Shown here one piece after another: positions 1 through 7,602 of a stretch of 34,452 nucleotides of DNA. The stretch covers positions 36,140-70,591 of the forward strand of contig JAUJPD010000009.1 in NCBI GenBank assembly GCA_030447315.1. Direction: 5' to 3'. The stretch is from Actinomycetota bacterium. GTDB taxonomy: Bacteria; Actinomycetota; CADDZG01; WHSQ01. The notes beneath the pieces are model-generated. The model was not told the origin of the DNA and ran no database searches. It was given only the letters and a program-made list of their open reading frames with translations. A program made the position numbers and the translations under genes. Position 1 is the stretch's first letter; each line of letters opens with the position of its first letter.

Positions 1-605
1 GCCGCGCGCGAAGCCGTGAACTGAGCATCGGCGAACGGGACCTTGGCGGGAAGAGCCTTCCTCGCGTCTGTGGTCGAGAAACCCTCGCGGGGCACCGCCA
101 CGATCGGCACAAGACGTTCGCTCGGGTCGATGCGGAAGTACTTCAGATCTCCCGCGGCCCCCTGATAGCACACCACCAGGCCTCCGAGGAGGGCCGGCAG
201 AACGTTGTCGGGATGGCCCTCGATGCTCGTCGCGAGCTGAACCATCTCTATCTGGGGCACCGTCCTCCCGGTCACCGCGCGCGCCGCGAACAAACCCCCC
301 ACCACCGCGGCCGCGGACGAGCCCAGCCCCGCCGCAAGCGGGATGGGGTTCTTCACGTGCACAGCGAACCCGGGCGGGCGCCGTCCGACGTGGTCGAAGA
401 AAGCGTTCATCGACCTGATCACGAGATTGGTGTCGTCCGCGGGAAGGCTGTCGGCGCCCTCACCCTCGACGACGATCTCGACCGAGTCCCGTCGCGGCTC
501 GATGTCTATCTCCAGGTGCATCTGGATGGCCACACCGAGCGCATCGAAGCCGGGACCGAGGTTCGCAACGGTGGCGGGAACTCGTACCTTCACTGCTGCC
601 GGCAT
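1..605 (-). CDS. thrB: Homoserine kinase, 3' end cut by window edge
   Basis: Phosphorylates homoserine to O-phosphohomoserine, the substrate of threonine synthase, in the cytoplasm. The reverse strand reads from an ATG at 605 through about 201 codons and leaves the window without a stop. The N-terminus matches GHMP kinases: VPATVANLGPGFDALG at residues 9-24 is the substrate and fold signature, and PIPLAAGLGSSAAA at 87-100 is the ATP-binding glycine/serine loop. EGHPDNVLPALLGG further on is also typical of ThrB. The gene is the third member of hom-thrC-thrB, with 68 bases between the thrC stop and this start. About one third of the usual 300-residue protein is missing beyond the edge. Identity is confident from motifs and context together. 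Confidence 0.95.
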   Translation of the reverse strand, partial: MPAAVKVRVPATVANLGPGFDALGVAIQMHLEIDIEPRRDSVEIVVEGEGADSLPADDTNLVIRSMNAFFDHVGRRPPGFAVHVKNPIPLAAGLGSSAAAVVGGLFAARAVTGRTVPQIEMVQLATSIEGHPDNVLPALLGGLVVCYQGAAGDLKYFRIDPSERLVPIVAVPREGFSTTDARKALPAKVPFADAQFTASRA

Positions 606-673
606 GTGCGGACTCTATTCTTTCCTCACATCCCCGAACATGAAGCTTCCCGGCGATGAGCCGGAGCGCCGAG

Positions 674-1747
674 TCAGCCCAGATCTAGCTCCTGGAGGAT
701 GGGCCCCAGCTCCGCCGGGACCAGCTTGGGCCGAGCGGCCCCCGCGATGGCCCAGTCGGGATCTTTGAGACCATGCCCCGTCAAGACGCAGGTCACCACG
801 CACCCCGGTGGCACGAGATCGCGCTGTTTCAGCTGGCGCAGCCCGGCCACTCCCGCCGCAGAGGCCAACTCGACGAAGAGCCCCTCCTCCGCCAGGTTTC
901 GATACGACTCCACGATCTCTTTGTCTCTCACGGAATAGATCCCACCGCCCGAAGAAGCCGAGGCTTCGGTGGCTCCTATCCAGGATGCCGGATTGCCGAT
1001 CCGGATCGCGGTCGCCACCGTCTTGGGGTCTGCAACCGGCTCGCCGCGCACTATGGGAGCGGCCCCCTCGGCCTGGAAGCCGAACATCTTGGGCAAGGTC
1101 TGCGACCAACCAGCACGTTTCGCCTCTCGGTATCCGCGCCAGTAGGCGGTGATGTTGCCGGCGTTGCCCACCGGCATAACGTGGAGGTCCGGACTCCGGC
1201 CGAGGGATTCCACGATCTCGAACGCGGCCGTCTTCTGGCCCTCGATCCGGAACGGGTTCACGGAGTTGACCAGAGTGATCGGGTACGCCTGCGCCATCTC
1301 CTTCGTGAGGTTGAGCGCCAGATCGAAGTTGCCGTCGATCTCGAGGACCCGAGCGCCGTGGACCAAAGCCTGGGCGAGTTTCCCCAGCGCGACGTTGCCC
1401 TTGGGTATCAAGACGGCACACGTCAGCCCGGCCCTTCCCGCGTAGGCCGCAGCCGACGCGCTCGTGTTGCCGGTAGAGGCGCATACGACGGCCTCGGAGC
1501 CCTCCTCAACCGCCTTCGAGATAGCCAACGTCATGCCGCGGTCTTTGAAAGAGCCGGTTGGATTGAGGCCTTCGTACTTCAGCCACACCTCCGCGTTCAT
1601 CTCTTCGGAGAGACGTTCCGAATGGAGGAGCGGAGTGCCCCCTTCGTGCAGGGTGACGATCGGGGTCTCGTCGCTCACCGGCAGATGATCGAAGTAACGG
1701 CGGATGATGCCGGTGGGGGCGCTCCCCGCCCGCTGCTCGGTCCTCAT
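674..1747 (-). CDS. thrC: Threonine synthase
   Basis: PLP-dependent lyase that converts O-phosphohomoserine to threonine and phosphate. The protein has 357 residues, the size of the short bacterial class. TGSFKDRGM at about 64-72 carries the Schiff-base lysine (K68), and ASTGNTSASAAAYAGRAG provides the serine/glycine phosphate-binding loop. The C-terminal part has the usual fold II glycine-rich stretches (PVGNAGNITAYWRG and CVLTGHGLKDPD, the latter binding the cofactor). The ATG overlaps the stop of hom by four bases (ATGA), so the two are probably translationally coupled. thrB follows on the same strand. No broken residues are visible. Confidence 0.97.
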   Translation of the reverse strand: MRTEQRAGSAPTGIIRRYFDHLPVSDETPIVTLHEGGTPLLHSERLSEEMNAEVWLKYEGLNPTGSFKDRGMTLAISKAVEEGSEAVVCASTGNTSASAAAYAGRAGLTCAVLIPKGNVALGKLAQALVHGARVLEIDGNFDLALNLTKEMAQAYPITLVNSVNPFRIEGQKTAAFEIVESLGRSPDLHVMPVGNAGNITAYWRGYREAKRAGWSQTLPKMFGFQAEGAAPIVRGEPVADPKTVATAIRIGNPASWIGATEASASSGGGIYSVRDKEIVESYRNLAEEGLFVELASAAGVAGLRQLKQRDLVPPGCVVTCVLTGHGLKDPDWAIAGAARPKLVPAELGPILQELDLG

Positions 1748-3036
1748 GCCTCGGAGGTTCCCTCCACGCGCATGGTCGAAGCGATCTCTTTGACGGCATC
1801 CAAAGACTGCAGCTCGTCGAAAGTGGCGCGATGGCGGCCCTCGGGGGCAACGTGGGTGATCAACACCAACGTCGCCTGATCTCCCGAGCCCTCCTGGCGA
1901 ACGCTCGCGATCGAGATGTCGTGGCGAGCGAAGGAGCTTGCGACCGCCGCCAGCACACCGGGTTGATCGAGCACCGACAGAACGACGTAGTAACGCACCG
2001 GGGCTTCGGCTGTGGGTCTGATCGCGGCCTTGGTCCCGTAGCCGGCGCTGATGGTGGAGCGGCCGCCGGAGACTATGTTGCGGGCGATCTCCACGACGTC
2101 GCCCGCTACCGCGGAGGCCGTTGGTGCTCCACCCGCGCCTCGGCCTAGAAACATCAGCTCGCCCACGTTGTCGCCCTCGACGAAGATCGCGTTGAACACA
2201 TCTCGGACCGAGGCCAGAGGATGCGTGCGAGGCAACATCGCGGGGTGGACCCGAGCCGCGACCTGCCCCCCGTCCGCCTCGGCCACCGCCAACAGCTTCA
2301 CCTCGTAGCCGAGCTCGTGGGCGGCGGACACGTCTTCGGCGGTAACGCTGCTGATGCCCTCACGCTGGACGTCACCCGACACGACCGTCGCGCCAAAGGC
2401 CACCGTGGCGAGGATCGCCAGCTTGGCGGCGGCATCGTGCCCATCGATGTCGGCGGACGGATCGGCTTCGGTGTAACCCAGTCGGTCGGCTTCGGCCAGT
2501 GCCTCGGCCAACGACTCGCCCGTCTCGGACATGCGGGTGAGGATGAAGTTGGTCGTCCCGTTGACTATGCCCATGACTCTCCGCACCCGGTCGCCGGCAA
2601 GAGACTCTCGCAGAGGCCGGATGATCGGGATGCCTCCTCCGACCGCGGCCTCGAACAGCAGGTCGACGCCGGCCGCAGCCGCCGCCTCGAGCAACTGCGC
2701 GCCGCCGGTAGCCAGAAGCTCCTTGTTCGCCGTGACCACGTGTTTGCCCGACGCGATCGCAGCGAGGATGAGGCCACGGGCGGGTTCGACCCCGCCGATG
2801 GCTTCCACGATCACCTGGATCGAGGGGTCACCCACGACCTCCGCCGGCTCCGTCGTCACGGTTGCCCCGGCTAGATCGACCTCTCGCGCTCTGGCCACGT
2901 CTCGCACCGCGACGCTGACGACATCTATCGGAGCTCCCACTCGGGCCGACAGCTCGTCGCGATGCTCCCTCAAGATGCGCAGGGTCGCCCCGCCGACCAC
3001 TCCGCAGCCGAGCAAGCCGACCCGTATCCCATCCAC
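1744..3036 (-). CDS. hom: Homoserine dehydrogenase with C-terminal ACT domain
   Basis: Reduces aspartate semialdehyde to homoserine, the branch point to threonine and methionine. The NAD(P)-binding Rossmann loop is GLLGCGVVGG at the N-terminus. VVTANKELLATGG and the segment ending TNFILTRM (in GIVNGTTNFILTRM) are family signatures, and DIDGHDAAAKLAILA contains the catalytic Asp/Lys region. The last 80 residues form an ACT domain (YYVVLSVLDQPGVLAAVASS), which usually mediates threonine feedback inhibition. I prefer the GTG at 3036, giving MDGIRVGLLGCG and about 430 residues. The frame stays open to an ATG at 3096, but those 20 extra residues do not resemble the family and no ribosome site precedes either start. 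The gene heads the hom-thrC-thrB operon and diverges from the glycosylase gene across 73 bases. Confidence 0.96.
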   Translation of the reverse strand: MDGIRVGLLGCGVVGGATLRILREHRDELSARVGAPIDVVSVAVRDVARAREVDLAGATVTTEPAEVVGDPSIQVIVEAIGGVEPARGLILAAIASGKHVVTANKELLATGGAQLLEAAAAAGVDLLFEAAVGGGIPIIRPLRESLAGDRVRRVMGIVNGTTNFILTRMSETGESLAEALAEADRLGYTEADPSADIDGHDAAAKLAILATVAFGATVVSGDVQREGISSVTAEDVSAAHELGYEVKLLAVAEADGGQVAARVHPAMLPRTHPLASVRDVFNAIFVEGDNVGELMFLGRGAGGAPTASAVAGDVVEIARNIVSGGRSTISAGYGTKAAIRPTAEAPVRYYVVLSVLDQPGVLAAVASSFARHDISIASVRQEGSGDQATLVLITHVAPEGRHRATFDELQSLDAVKEIASTMRVEGTSEA

Positions 3037-3109
3037 GTGATGAACGCTAAACCGCGCGACGGTCGGCCAGATGCAGTGAGCAAGGAGCGGGCGCATCTAG
3101 GGTGTCGAT

Positions 3110-3943
3110 GTGCCAGAGCTACCAGAGATGCAAGCCCTAGCCGAGCGTTTGGACGTTGCGTTCGGGAGCCGGACCCTCGTGAGCTTCGACCTCAAGCAGT
3201 TCTCTTCTTTGAAGACGGTCGAGCCCAACCCGCTTGGTCTACGGGGCCGCCGACTCGATCGGGTGGGACGTCGAGGAAAGTACCTGTTGTTCGAGTTCGG
3301 GGACACGCGGCTGGTGGTACACCTGTCGCAAGGCGGCCGGATCGACCTCGAATCCCCGGCCAAGGCCACCAAGCCGAAGGGTTCTGTCGCTCGTTTGGTG
3401 TTCGAACCTAACGACGGATTGCTGATCAAGGAATACGGAACGGAGCGCAAAGCCGCCGTCTGGATCCTGGCTCAGGACGAAGAGGGACCGCTGGAGAAGC
3501 TTGGTCCCGAGCCTTTCTCGCAGGAGTTCGAGAAGCTCGTCATGTCGAGCGACGATCGGCGTCGTATACACACGTTGCTTCGCGACCAGCGCTTCGTCGC
3601 GGGGATCGGACGAGGTTTCAGCGACGATGTCCTGCATGACGCTCGGTTGTCCCCTTTCGACTCACTAGCATCGCTCGGCGACGCCCGAAGGAGGCAACTG
3701 GTGGCGTCAATCAGGAGCGTGCTCGACGAGGCGACCACGCGAGAGCGGGATCGAACAGGCGGACTCCCCGCCAAGATGGGAGATCGGTTCCTGATTCACA
3801 ATCGTCACGGTGCTCCTTGCCCCCGCTGTGGAGACCCCTTGCACCGGATCTCCTACGAGTCGCATGAGGTCACCTACTGTGCGACCTGCCAGACCGGAGG
3901 ACGGGTCCTGGCGGACCGCAGGATGTCGAGGCTTCTGAAATGA
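3110..3943 (+). CDS. Fpg/Nei-family DNA glycosylase/AP lyase
   Basis: Bifunctional base-excision repair enzyme for oxidised bases. The GTG start gives MPELPEMQ, in which Pro2 becomes the catalytic nucleophile after Met removal and Glu3 is the general acid. K57 in RRGKYLLF is the conserved beta-hairpin lysine. The helix-two-turn-helix reads VAGIGRGFSDDVLHDARLSP (163-182). It has GRGF where classical Fpg has GNIY, so an actinobacterial Nei-like enzyme is possible and I leave the symbol empty. The C-terminal zinc finger is complete: C237-x2-C240-x16-C257-x2-C260, followed by the substrate-contacting GGR. The length of 277 is normal. The stop overlaps the next glycosylase gene (ATGA), so the two repair genes form one transcription and translation unit. 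The start is fixed by the invariant PELPE. Confidence 0.93.
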   Translation: MPELPEMQALAERLDVAFGSRTLVSFDLKQFSSLKTVEPNPLGLRGRRLDRVGRRGKYLLFEFGDTRLVVHLSQGGRIDLESPAKATKPKGSVARLVFEPNDGLLIKEYGTERKAAVWILAQDEEGPLEKLGPEPFSQEFEKLVMSSDDRRRIHTLLRDQRFVAGIGRGFSDDVLHDARLSPFDSLASLGDARRRQLVASIRSVLDEATTRERDRTGGLPAKMGDRFLIHNRHGAPCPRCGDPLHRISYESHEVTYCATCQTGGRVLADRRMSRLLK

Positions 3944-4830
3944 AGAGGAGCTTCAGCTCGGGAGGGAGCCTGGATCTGGGCTTGACGCTGCGTTCCCTCG
4001 TCCATGGTGGCGGTGATCCCACCATGCGTCTGACGCGCAACGAGACCTGGCGAGCGACGCGAACGCCCCTCGGTCCGGCCAGCGAGCATCTCCGGGTAGT
4101 CAACGGCATCGTCGAGGCCGAGGCCTGGGGGCCGGGGGCGGAGTGGTTGCTCGAGCAGGCCCCCGCGCTCGTTGGGATGGACGACCGCGCCCAACCATTC
4201 GCTCCTCGACACCCGCCGCTGCGCGATCTCCACCGCTTGCATCCGGGCCTCCGCATCGGTCGTTCTCGTGCGGTCGTGGAATCGATGGTCCCGACGATCC
4301 TGGAGCAGAAGGTGACGGGGGCCGGAGCCCGCCGTTCGTTCCGCTCTCTCGTGTGCAAGTACGGTGAGCCGGCTCCAGGTCCCCTCGGGCTGCGCCTTCC
4401 GCCCGCCTCTGATCTGCTGGCGGCGCTTCCGTACGAAGACTTTCACCCCTTCGGGGTCGAACGCAGGCGCGCACAGACGATCAAGATCGCCTGCTCCTAC
4501 GCGAAACGGCTCGAGGAAACGTGCGACATGGATATCGAGAGCGCCCGCAGGCGGCTGTTGGCGTTGCCCGGCGTTGGGGTGTGGACGGCCGCGCTCGTGG
4601 CGGGAACGGCCTGGGGAGACCCGGACGCGGTCGAGGTGGGAGATCTCCACGTTCCGAATACGGTCTGCTGGTTCCTGGCTCGGGAACCCAGAGGGACCGA
4701 CGACAGGATGCTCGAGCTCCTCCAGCCCTACACGGGGCAGCGAGGCCGGGTAATCCGGCTCATCGGAGCTTCCGGGGTGCGCTCCCCGGTACGGCCTCGG
4801 GCCGAGGTGGTCAGCTACGCCCGGATCTAG
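3940..4830 (+). CDS. AlkA-like HhH-GPD DNA-3-methyladenine glycosylase
   Basis: Monofunctional glycosylase expected to remove alkylated bases such as 3-methyladenine. The helix-hairpin-helix LLALPGVGVWTAALV lies at 206-220. It is followed by DPDAVEVGDLHVPN, where D235 is the catalytic aspartate of the HhH-GPD family. Upstream, ESMVPTILEQKVTGAGA (114-130) is the conserved helix pair of AlkA-like proteins. The first 100 residues are a poorly conserved N-terminal domain. There is no iron-sulfur cysteine cluster after the GPD motif, which argues against an EndoIII/MutY type. The protein has 296 residues. The start codon overlaps the previous glycosylase stop by four bases, so the pair is probably co-expressed. 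The exact substrate range cannot be read from sequence. Confidence 0.88.
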   Translation: MKRSFSSGGSLDLGLTLRSLVHGGGDPTMRLTRNETWRATRTPLGPASEHLRVVNGIVEAEAWGPGAEWLLEQAPALVGMDDRAQPFAPRHPPLRDLHRLHPGLRIGRSRAVVESMVPTILEQKVTGAGARRSFRSLVCKYGEPAPGPLGLRLPPASDLLAALPYEDFHPFGVERRRAQTIKIACSYAKRLEETCDMDIESARRRLLALPGVGVWTAALVAGTAWGDPDAVEVGDLHVPNTVCWFLAREPRGTDDRMLELLQPYTGQRGRVIRLIGASGVRSPVRPRAEVVSYARI

Positions 4831-4865
4831 ACGCCGGCTGCCTCGAGAACAGCCGACGATCGGGC

Positions 4866-5353
4866 TTACTTGACTACGACGGTGCCCGTCATCCCGCGCC
4901 CGGTGGGAAGGCCGTGGATCCGGCAGTAGTAGTCGAAGGTGCCGGCCTCTTTGAAGGTGAACGAGTAGGTATCTCCTTCGAAGTCGCACACCTCGGAGTT
5001 GAGGGGGCTGCATTTCGGGCTCGAGTCGAACGTCTCGTCGACCGCGGTCACCGAATGGGGTTGATCCCCTATCTGGGTCCACGTCACCTTCGTACCCCGC
5101 TCGATCGTCAGCTCGTTGGGCACGAAAGCGGTGTCGATGACCTTGGCTTTGGAGCGGCCCGAGACCGCGGTCTCTCCATCACTCTGGTCGCTGGTCTCCT
5201 CCGGCTCTCGTCCGGCTGGGGCGTATCGGCGGGGGCCGATGTGGAAGCCTCCGGCGAAGGAGCTGCAACTGGATCTGCGGGCTCCTCTGATCCGCCACAA
5301 GCTCCCAGCAAGAGCAAACAGACGGCGGCTGCGGCGGTGAGATTGGTTTTCAT
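4866..5353 (-). pseudogene. Cupredoxin (plastocyanin-like) lipoprotein, frameshifted
   Basis: Copper-binding electron-transfer type protein, apparently membrane-anchored. From the ATG at 5353 the frame encodes a lipoprotein signal (MKTNLTAAAAVCLLLLGACGG, with lipobox LGAC) and a Pro/Ser/Ala-rich linker. It then runs out of frame and stops at 5108. The linker continues in the adjacent frame and leads into a complete cupredoxin domain (FVPNELTIERGTKVTW, then QPHSV, then YYCRIHG and GRGMTG) that ends in TAA at 4866. The copper ligands His, Cys, His and Met are all present. The shift lies near the C-runs of the linker (about 5210-5240) and corresponds to one missing base. Apart from that shift the domain is intact, so a sequencing error or a very recent mutation fits better than old decay. 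The sortase gene diverges from it. Confidence 0.82.
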
Positions 5354-5472
5354 AGCTGGCGTTCGTTAGGCGGGGCCATATGAGATTGGCCGTTCTTGGC
5401 CACTTCTGGTCCCACCCGCCCAATCCGGGCCTGCAACCGACTGCGAACCATGTGCATGAGCCCTTCCACCTC

Positions 5473-5503
5473 GAGGCACCCCCGATGAAGCTGAGGGTGC
5501 CTC
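5473..5503. promoter_or_regulatory. Stem-loop between divergent cupredoxin and sortase genes
   Basis: Two perfectly complementary 9-base arms, GAGGCACCC (5473-5481) and GGGTGCCTC (5495-5503), enclose a 13-base loop. The element lies in the short divergent region upstream of both genes. It has no T-tract on either side, so it is not a standard intrinsic terminator. It could be an operator dyad or an RNA hairpin in one leader. This is seen only as sequence symmetry. Confidence 0.35.
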
Positions 5504-5525
5504 CTGTCACAGCCCGCAACGTGAC

Positions 5526-6200
5526 AAGCGCCGTTTCTCCTGGTGGTTGTGGTGGCCTTTATCGCGGCCTTCGTCGGCCCCGCCCCCGAGATCTCGGAGA
5601 CTCCCAAGGTCACTCGACTGCTCAGGAAGGCCAAGCAGCAGACGGGCGATGGCCCCTCGAACACCAAGAACGGCGACTCGCCCACAGCAGGTTCCAAAGC
5701 CAAGAGCGTCAAGCAAGCATCTTCGTGACACCGCGCCGCGGTGCACGTTCGAAGTTGGGGACCCTCGAGATCCCCACGATCGGCTTGAAGAGAGCTTTCT
5801 ATGAAGGGGTTCACGGCGCGGTGGTCAAGATGGGCCCCGGCCACTGGCCGGGTACCCCATTTCCCGGCAATGCCGGCAATGCCGTCTTCGCCGGCCACCG
5901 CACGACCTACACCAAGCCGTTTGCCGATCTTGATCTCCTGGACCGCGGGGACCCCATCAGAACGACCGTGGGCAAGAACAAGCGCCTCGTACCGGGTGTT
6001 GAGGGTCTATGTCGTCCCCGAAGCCGAGTACGTGCGGTCGGTGCTACGGCAACCCAAGAACAAGAGAGCTCGCCAGATAACGCTGTTCGCATGCACTCCC
6101 AAAAGGGTTCCGGACCCATCGGATCGTGGTGCGAGCGGAGGCCCGTGCAGCATCCCCGGTAAACGAGGGCATAACCCAGAGAAAGGGGGCAGCTCAGTAA
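5526..6200 (+). pseudogene. Class E-like sortase, broken by at least three frameshifts
   Basis: Sortases are membrane-bound transpeptidases that attach proteins to the cell wall. Pieces of one appear in order in different frames. A basic KRRF stretch and a membrane segment (LLVVVVAFIAAFVG) come first, followed by a linker that reaches a stop at 5726-5728. In the next frame come LGTLEIPTIGL, GPGHWPGTPFPGNAGN and FAGHRTTY, with the catalytic His. After a shift near 5985 comes YRVLRVYVVPEAEYV and then ITLFACTP with the catalytic Cys. After another shift near 6122 come R-IVVRAEAR with the catalytic Arg and a stop at 6198. All catalytic residues survive, only the frame is lost. There may be a further shift near 5538, within KRRF and the membrane segment. 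The start is unclear; an ATG at 5485 is out of frame with the membrane helix. The class assignment is from motif style only. Confidence 0.8.
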
Positions 6201-6231
6201 GAAGGCTGCACAAAAATCGTCCGCAACCATC

Positions 6232-6239
6232 AGGAGGTG
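6232..6239 (+). promoter_or_regulatory. Strong ribosome-binding site of the first ferritin-like gene
   Basis: AGGAGGTG is a near-perfect anti-16S match. It ends ten bases before the ATG at 6250 and therefore supports that start over the inner methionines. Confidence 0.7.
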
Positions 6240-6249
6240 TACGTCAGCA

Positions 6250-6883
6250 ATGTGGAAAGAAAAAGACATGTTCGGCGGTCAGCCAGTCATGACCATCGAC
6301 AACGAAGTGGACCGTCGTAATTTCATGAAGTGGGCAGGTATCTTCGGAGTCGGCACAACACTTGCCGTTGGCGGCGTAAAGAATTTCGCGACCGCCCAGG
6401 TCCCCGACAGCGACATCGACATCCTGAACTACGCGCTCACGCTCGAGTTCCTGGAAGCCGACTATAAGCGAGGCGTCGACGGAGGGTTCCTCTCGGACGC
6501 GCGAGCTCGCGCTGGTCACCCCCATCCGGGACCACGAGGAAGCTCACGTGGGAGCTTTGACCTCCACGATCAACGACCTCGGAGGAAAGCCCGTCAAGGA
6601 GCCCAAGTTCAAGTACCCATCAGGCACCTTCGAAGACAAAGCCAAGTTCCTGGAGACCGCCTCGGTCTTCGAAGAGCTCGGTGTCGCCGCCTATCAAGGC
6701 CAGGTCACCAGGGTGAAAACGCTGGACATCCTGGCCGCTGCCGCAGCGATCGCCGGAGTGGAGTCACGTCACGCCGCGATCCTCGCCGACCTCACCGGCG
6801 GGAACCCGTTCCCGGCCCCCGTTGAGGCAACCAAGACGATGGCGCAGGTCCTCGAGGCCGCCACGCCGTTCATCAAGAGCTAA
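6250..6883 (+). pseudogene. Tat-exported ferritin-like protein (copy 1), one frameshift
   Basis: Four-helix ferritin-like protein of the small secreted family found in Actinobacteria and Proteobacteria; its biochemical role is not established. The N-terminus has a twin-arginine signal (DRRNFMKWAG followed by a hydrophobic stretch and ATAQ). The domain then starts with DILNYALTLEFLEADY. The frame breaks at about 6499, where one surplus G precedes the codons for RELALVTPIRDHEEAHVGAL. The rest reads on cleanly to FIKS and TAA at 6881-6883. Repairing that single base yields a protein of about 210 residues, closely parallel to the downstream gene (shared ALTLEFLE, EEAHV/EDAHV, FEELGVAAY and GVESRHAAI). 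An assembly error is the simplest explanation. If the mutation is real, the intact paralogue could compensate. Confidence 0.85.
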
Positions 6884-6894
6884 GGAGGCTTGGC

Positions 6895-7524
6895 ATGGAC
6901 CGTAGACGATTCATGAAAGGAACCGCGGCAGTCATCCCAGGTGCCGTTGGACTATCGATGCTTTCATCCAGATTCGCGTTCGCCCAGAGCGCGGACTTCG
7001 CGAGCGACGAGGACGTGCTCAACTACGCCCTGACGCTCGAGTTCCTCGAGTCCGAGTTCTACCGTCAAGGCAACGAGACGGGGCTCCTGTCCGGCAAGGA
7101 AGCCGACTACATCCAGACCGTCGGTGCGGATGAAGACGCTCACGTCGCGGCGCTCACCGACACCATCAACAAGATCGGTGGCACTCCCGTAGAAGCACCG
7201 GGCGTGGACTTCGGAGACGCTTTCTCCAGCAGAGAGAACTTCCTTACCACGGCACACACGTTCGAGAACCTCGGCGTCACCGCCTATCTCGGCGCGGCGG
7301 GATCCATCCAGAACAAGGACATCCTGCAGGCCGCAGCCGGGATCTTCGGGGTCGAAGCTCGCCACGCCGCGATCATCGGCCAGCTGCTGGACCTCGAGCC
7401 CGAAGGCGGGGTCTACATGGGCTCCACCGAGACGGCGCAGAGCAAGGACGAGGTGCTGGCCGCGGCGGCTCCGTTCCTCGCCGGTGCCTCCGCGATGTCC
7501 GGTGGCGCCGCAGTCACCAAGTAG
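6895..7524 (+). CDS. Tat-exported ferritin-like protein (copy 2)
   Basis: Intact 209-residue paralogue of the preceding gene. MDRRRFMKG is a twin-arginine signal, followed by a hydrophobic h-region and the cleavage-like FAFAQS. The mature part is helical with the ferritin-like carboxylate/His pattern: LNYALTLEFLESEF, then ADEDAHVAALTDTI, then VEARHAAIIGQLL. These glutamates and histidines could bind two metal ions, but whether it stores iron or acts in stress protection is unknown. The start has an excellent ribosome site (AAGGAGG, seven or so bases upstream). The gene begins 11 bases after copy 1 ends, so both come from one message, which stops at the terminator at 7548-7577. Its frame is undamaged, in contrast with the three genes upstream. 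Confidence 0.92.
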   Translation: MDRRRFMKGTAAVIPGAVGLSMLSSRFAFAQSADFASDEDVLNYALTLEFLESEFYRQGNETGLLSGKEADYIQTVGADEDAHVAALTDTINKIGGTPVEAPGVDFGDAFSSRENFLTTAHTFENLGVTAYLGAAGSIQNKDILQAAAGIFGVEARHAAIIGQLLDLEPEGGVYMGSTETAQSKDEVLAAAAPFLAGASAMSGGAAVTK

Positions 7525-7547
7525 CTCGCAGCACCACGTTTCCTACG

Positions 7548-7577
7548 AAAAGGCCCCGGCGATCGCCGGGGCCTTTT
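7548..7577. terminator. Intrinsic terminator, bidirectional
   Basis: The arms are AAAAGGCCCCGGC (7548-7560) and GCCGGGGCCTTTT (7565-7577), with a GATC loop. The palindrome carries a terminal T-run on both strands. It ends the ferritin-like operon (+) and can also stop transcripts of the convergent protease gene (-). Confidence 0.93.
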
Positions 7578-7602
7578 CCGTGCCGGCTTGCGGCCCACGA
7601 TC

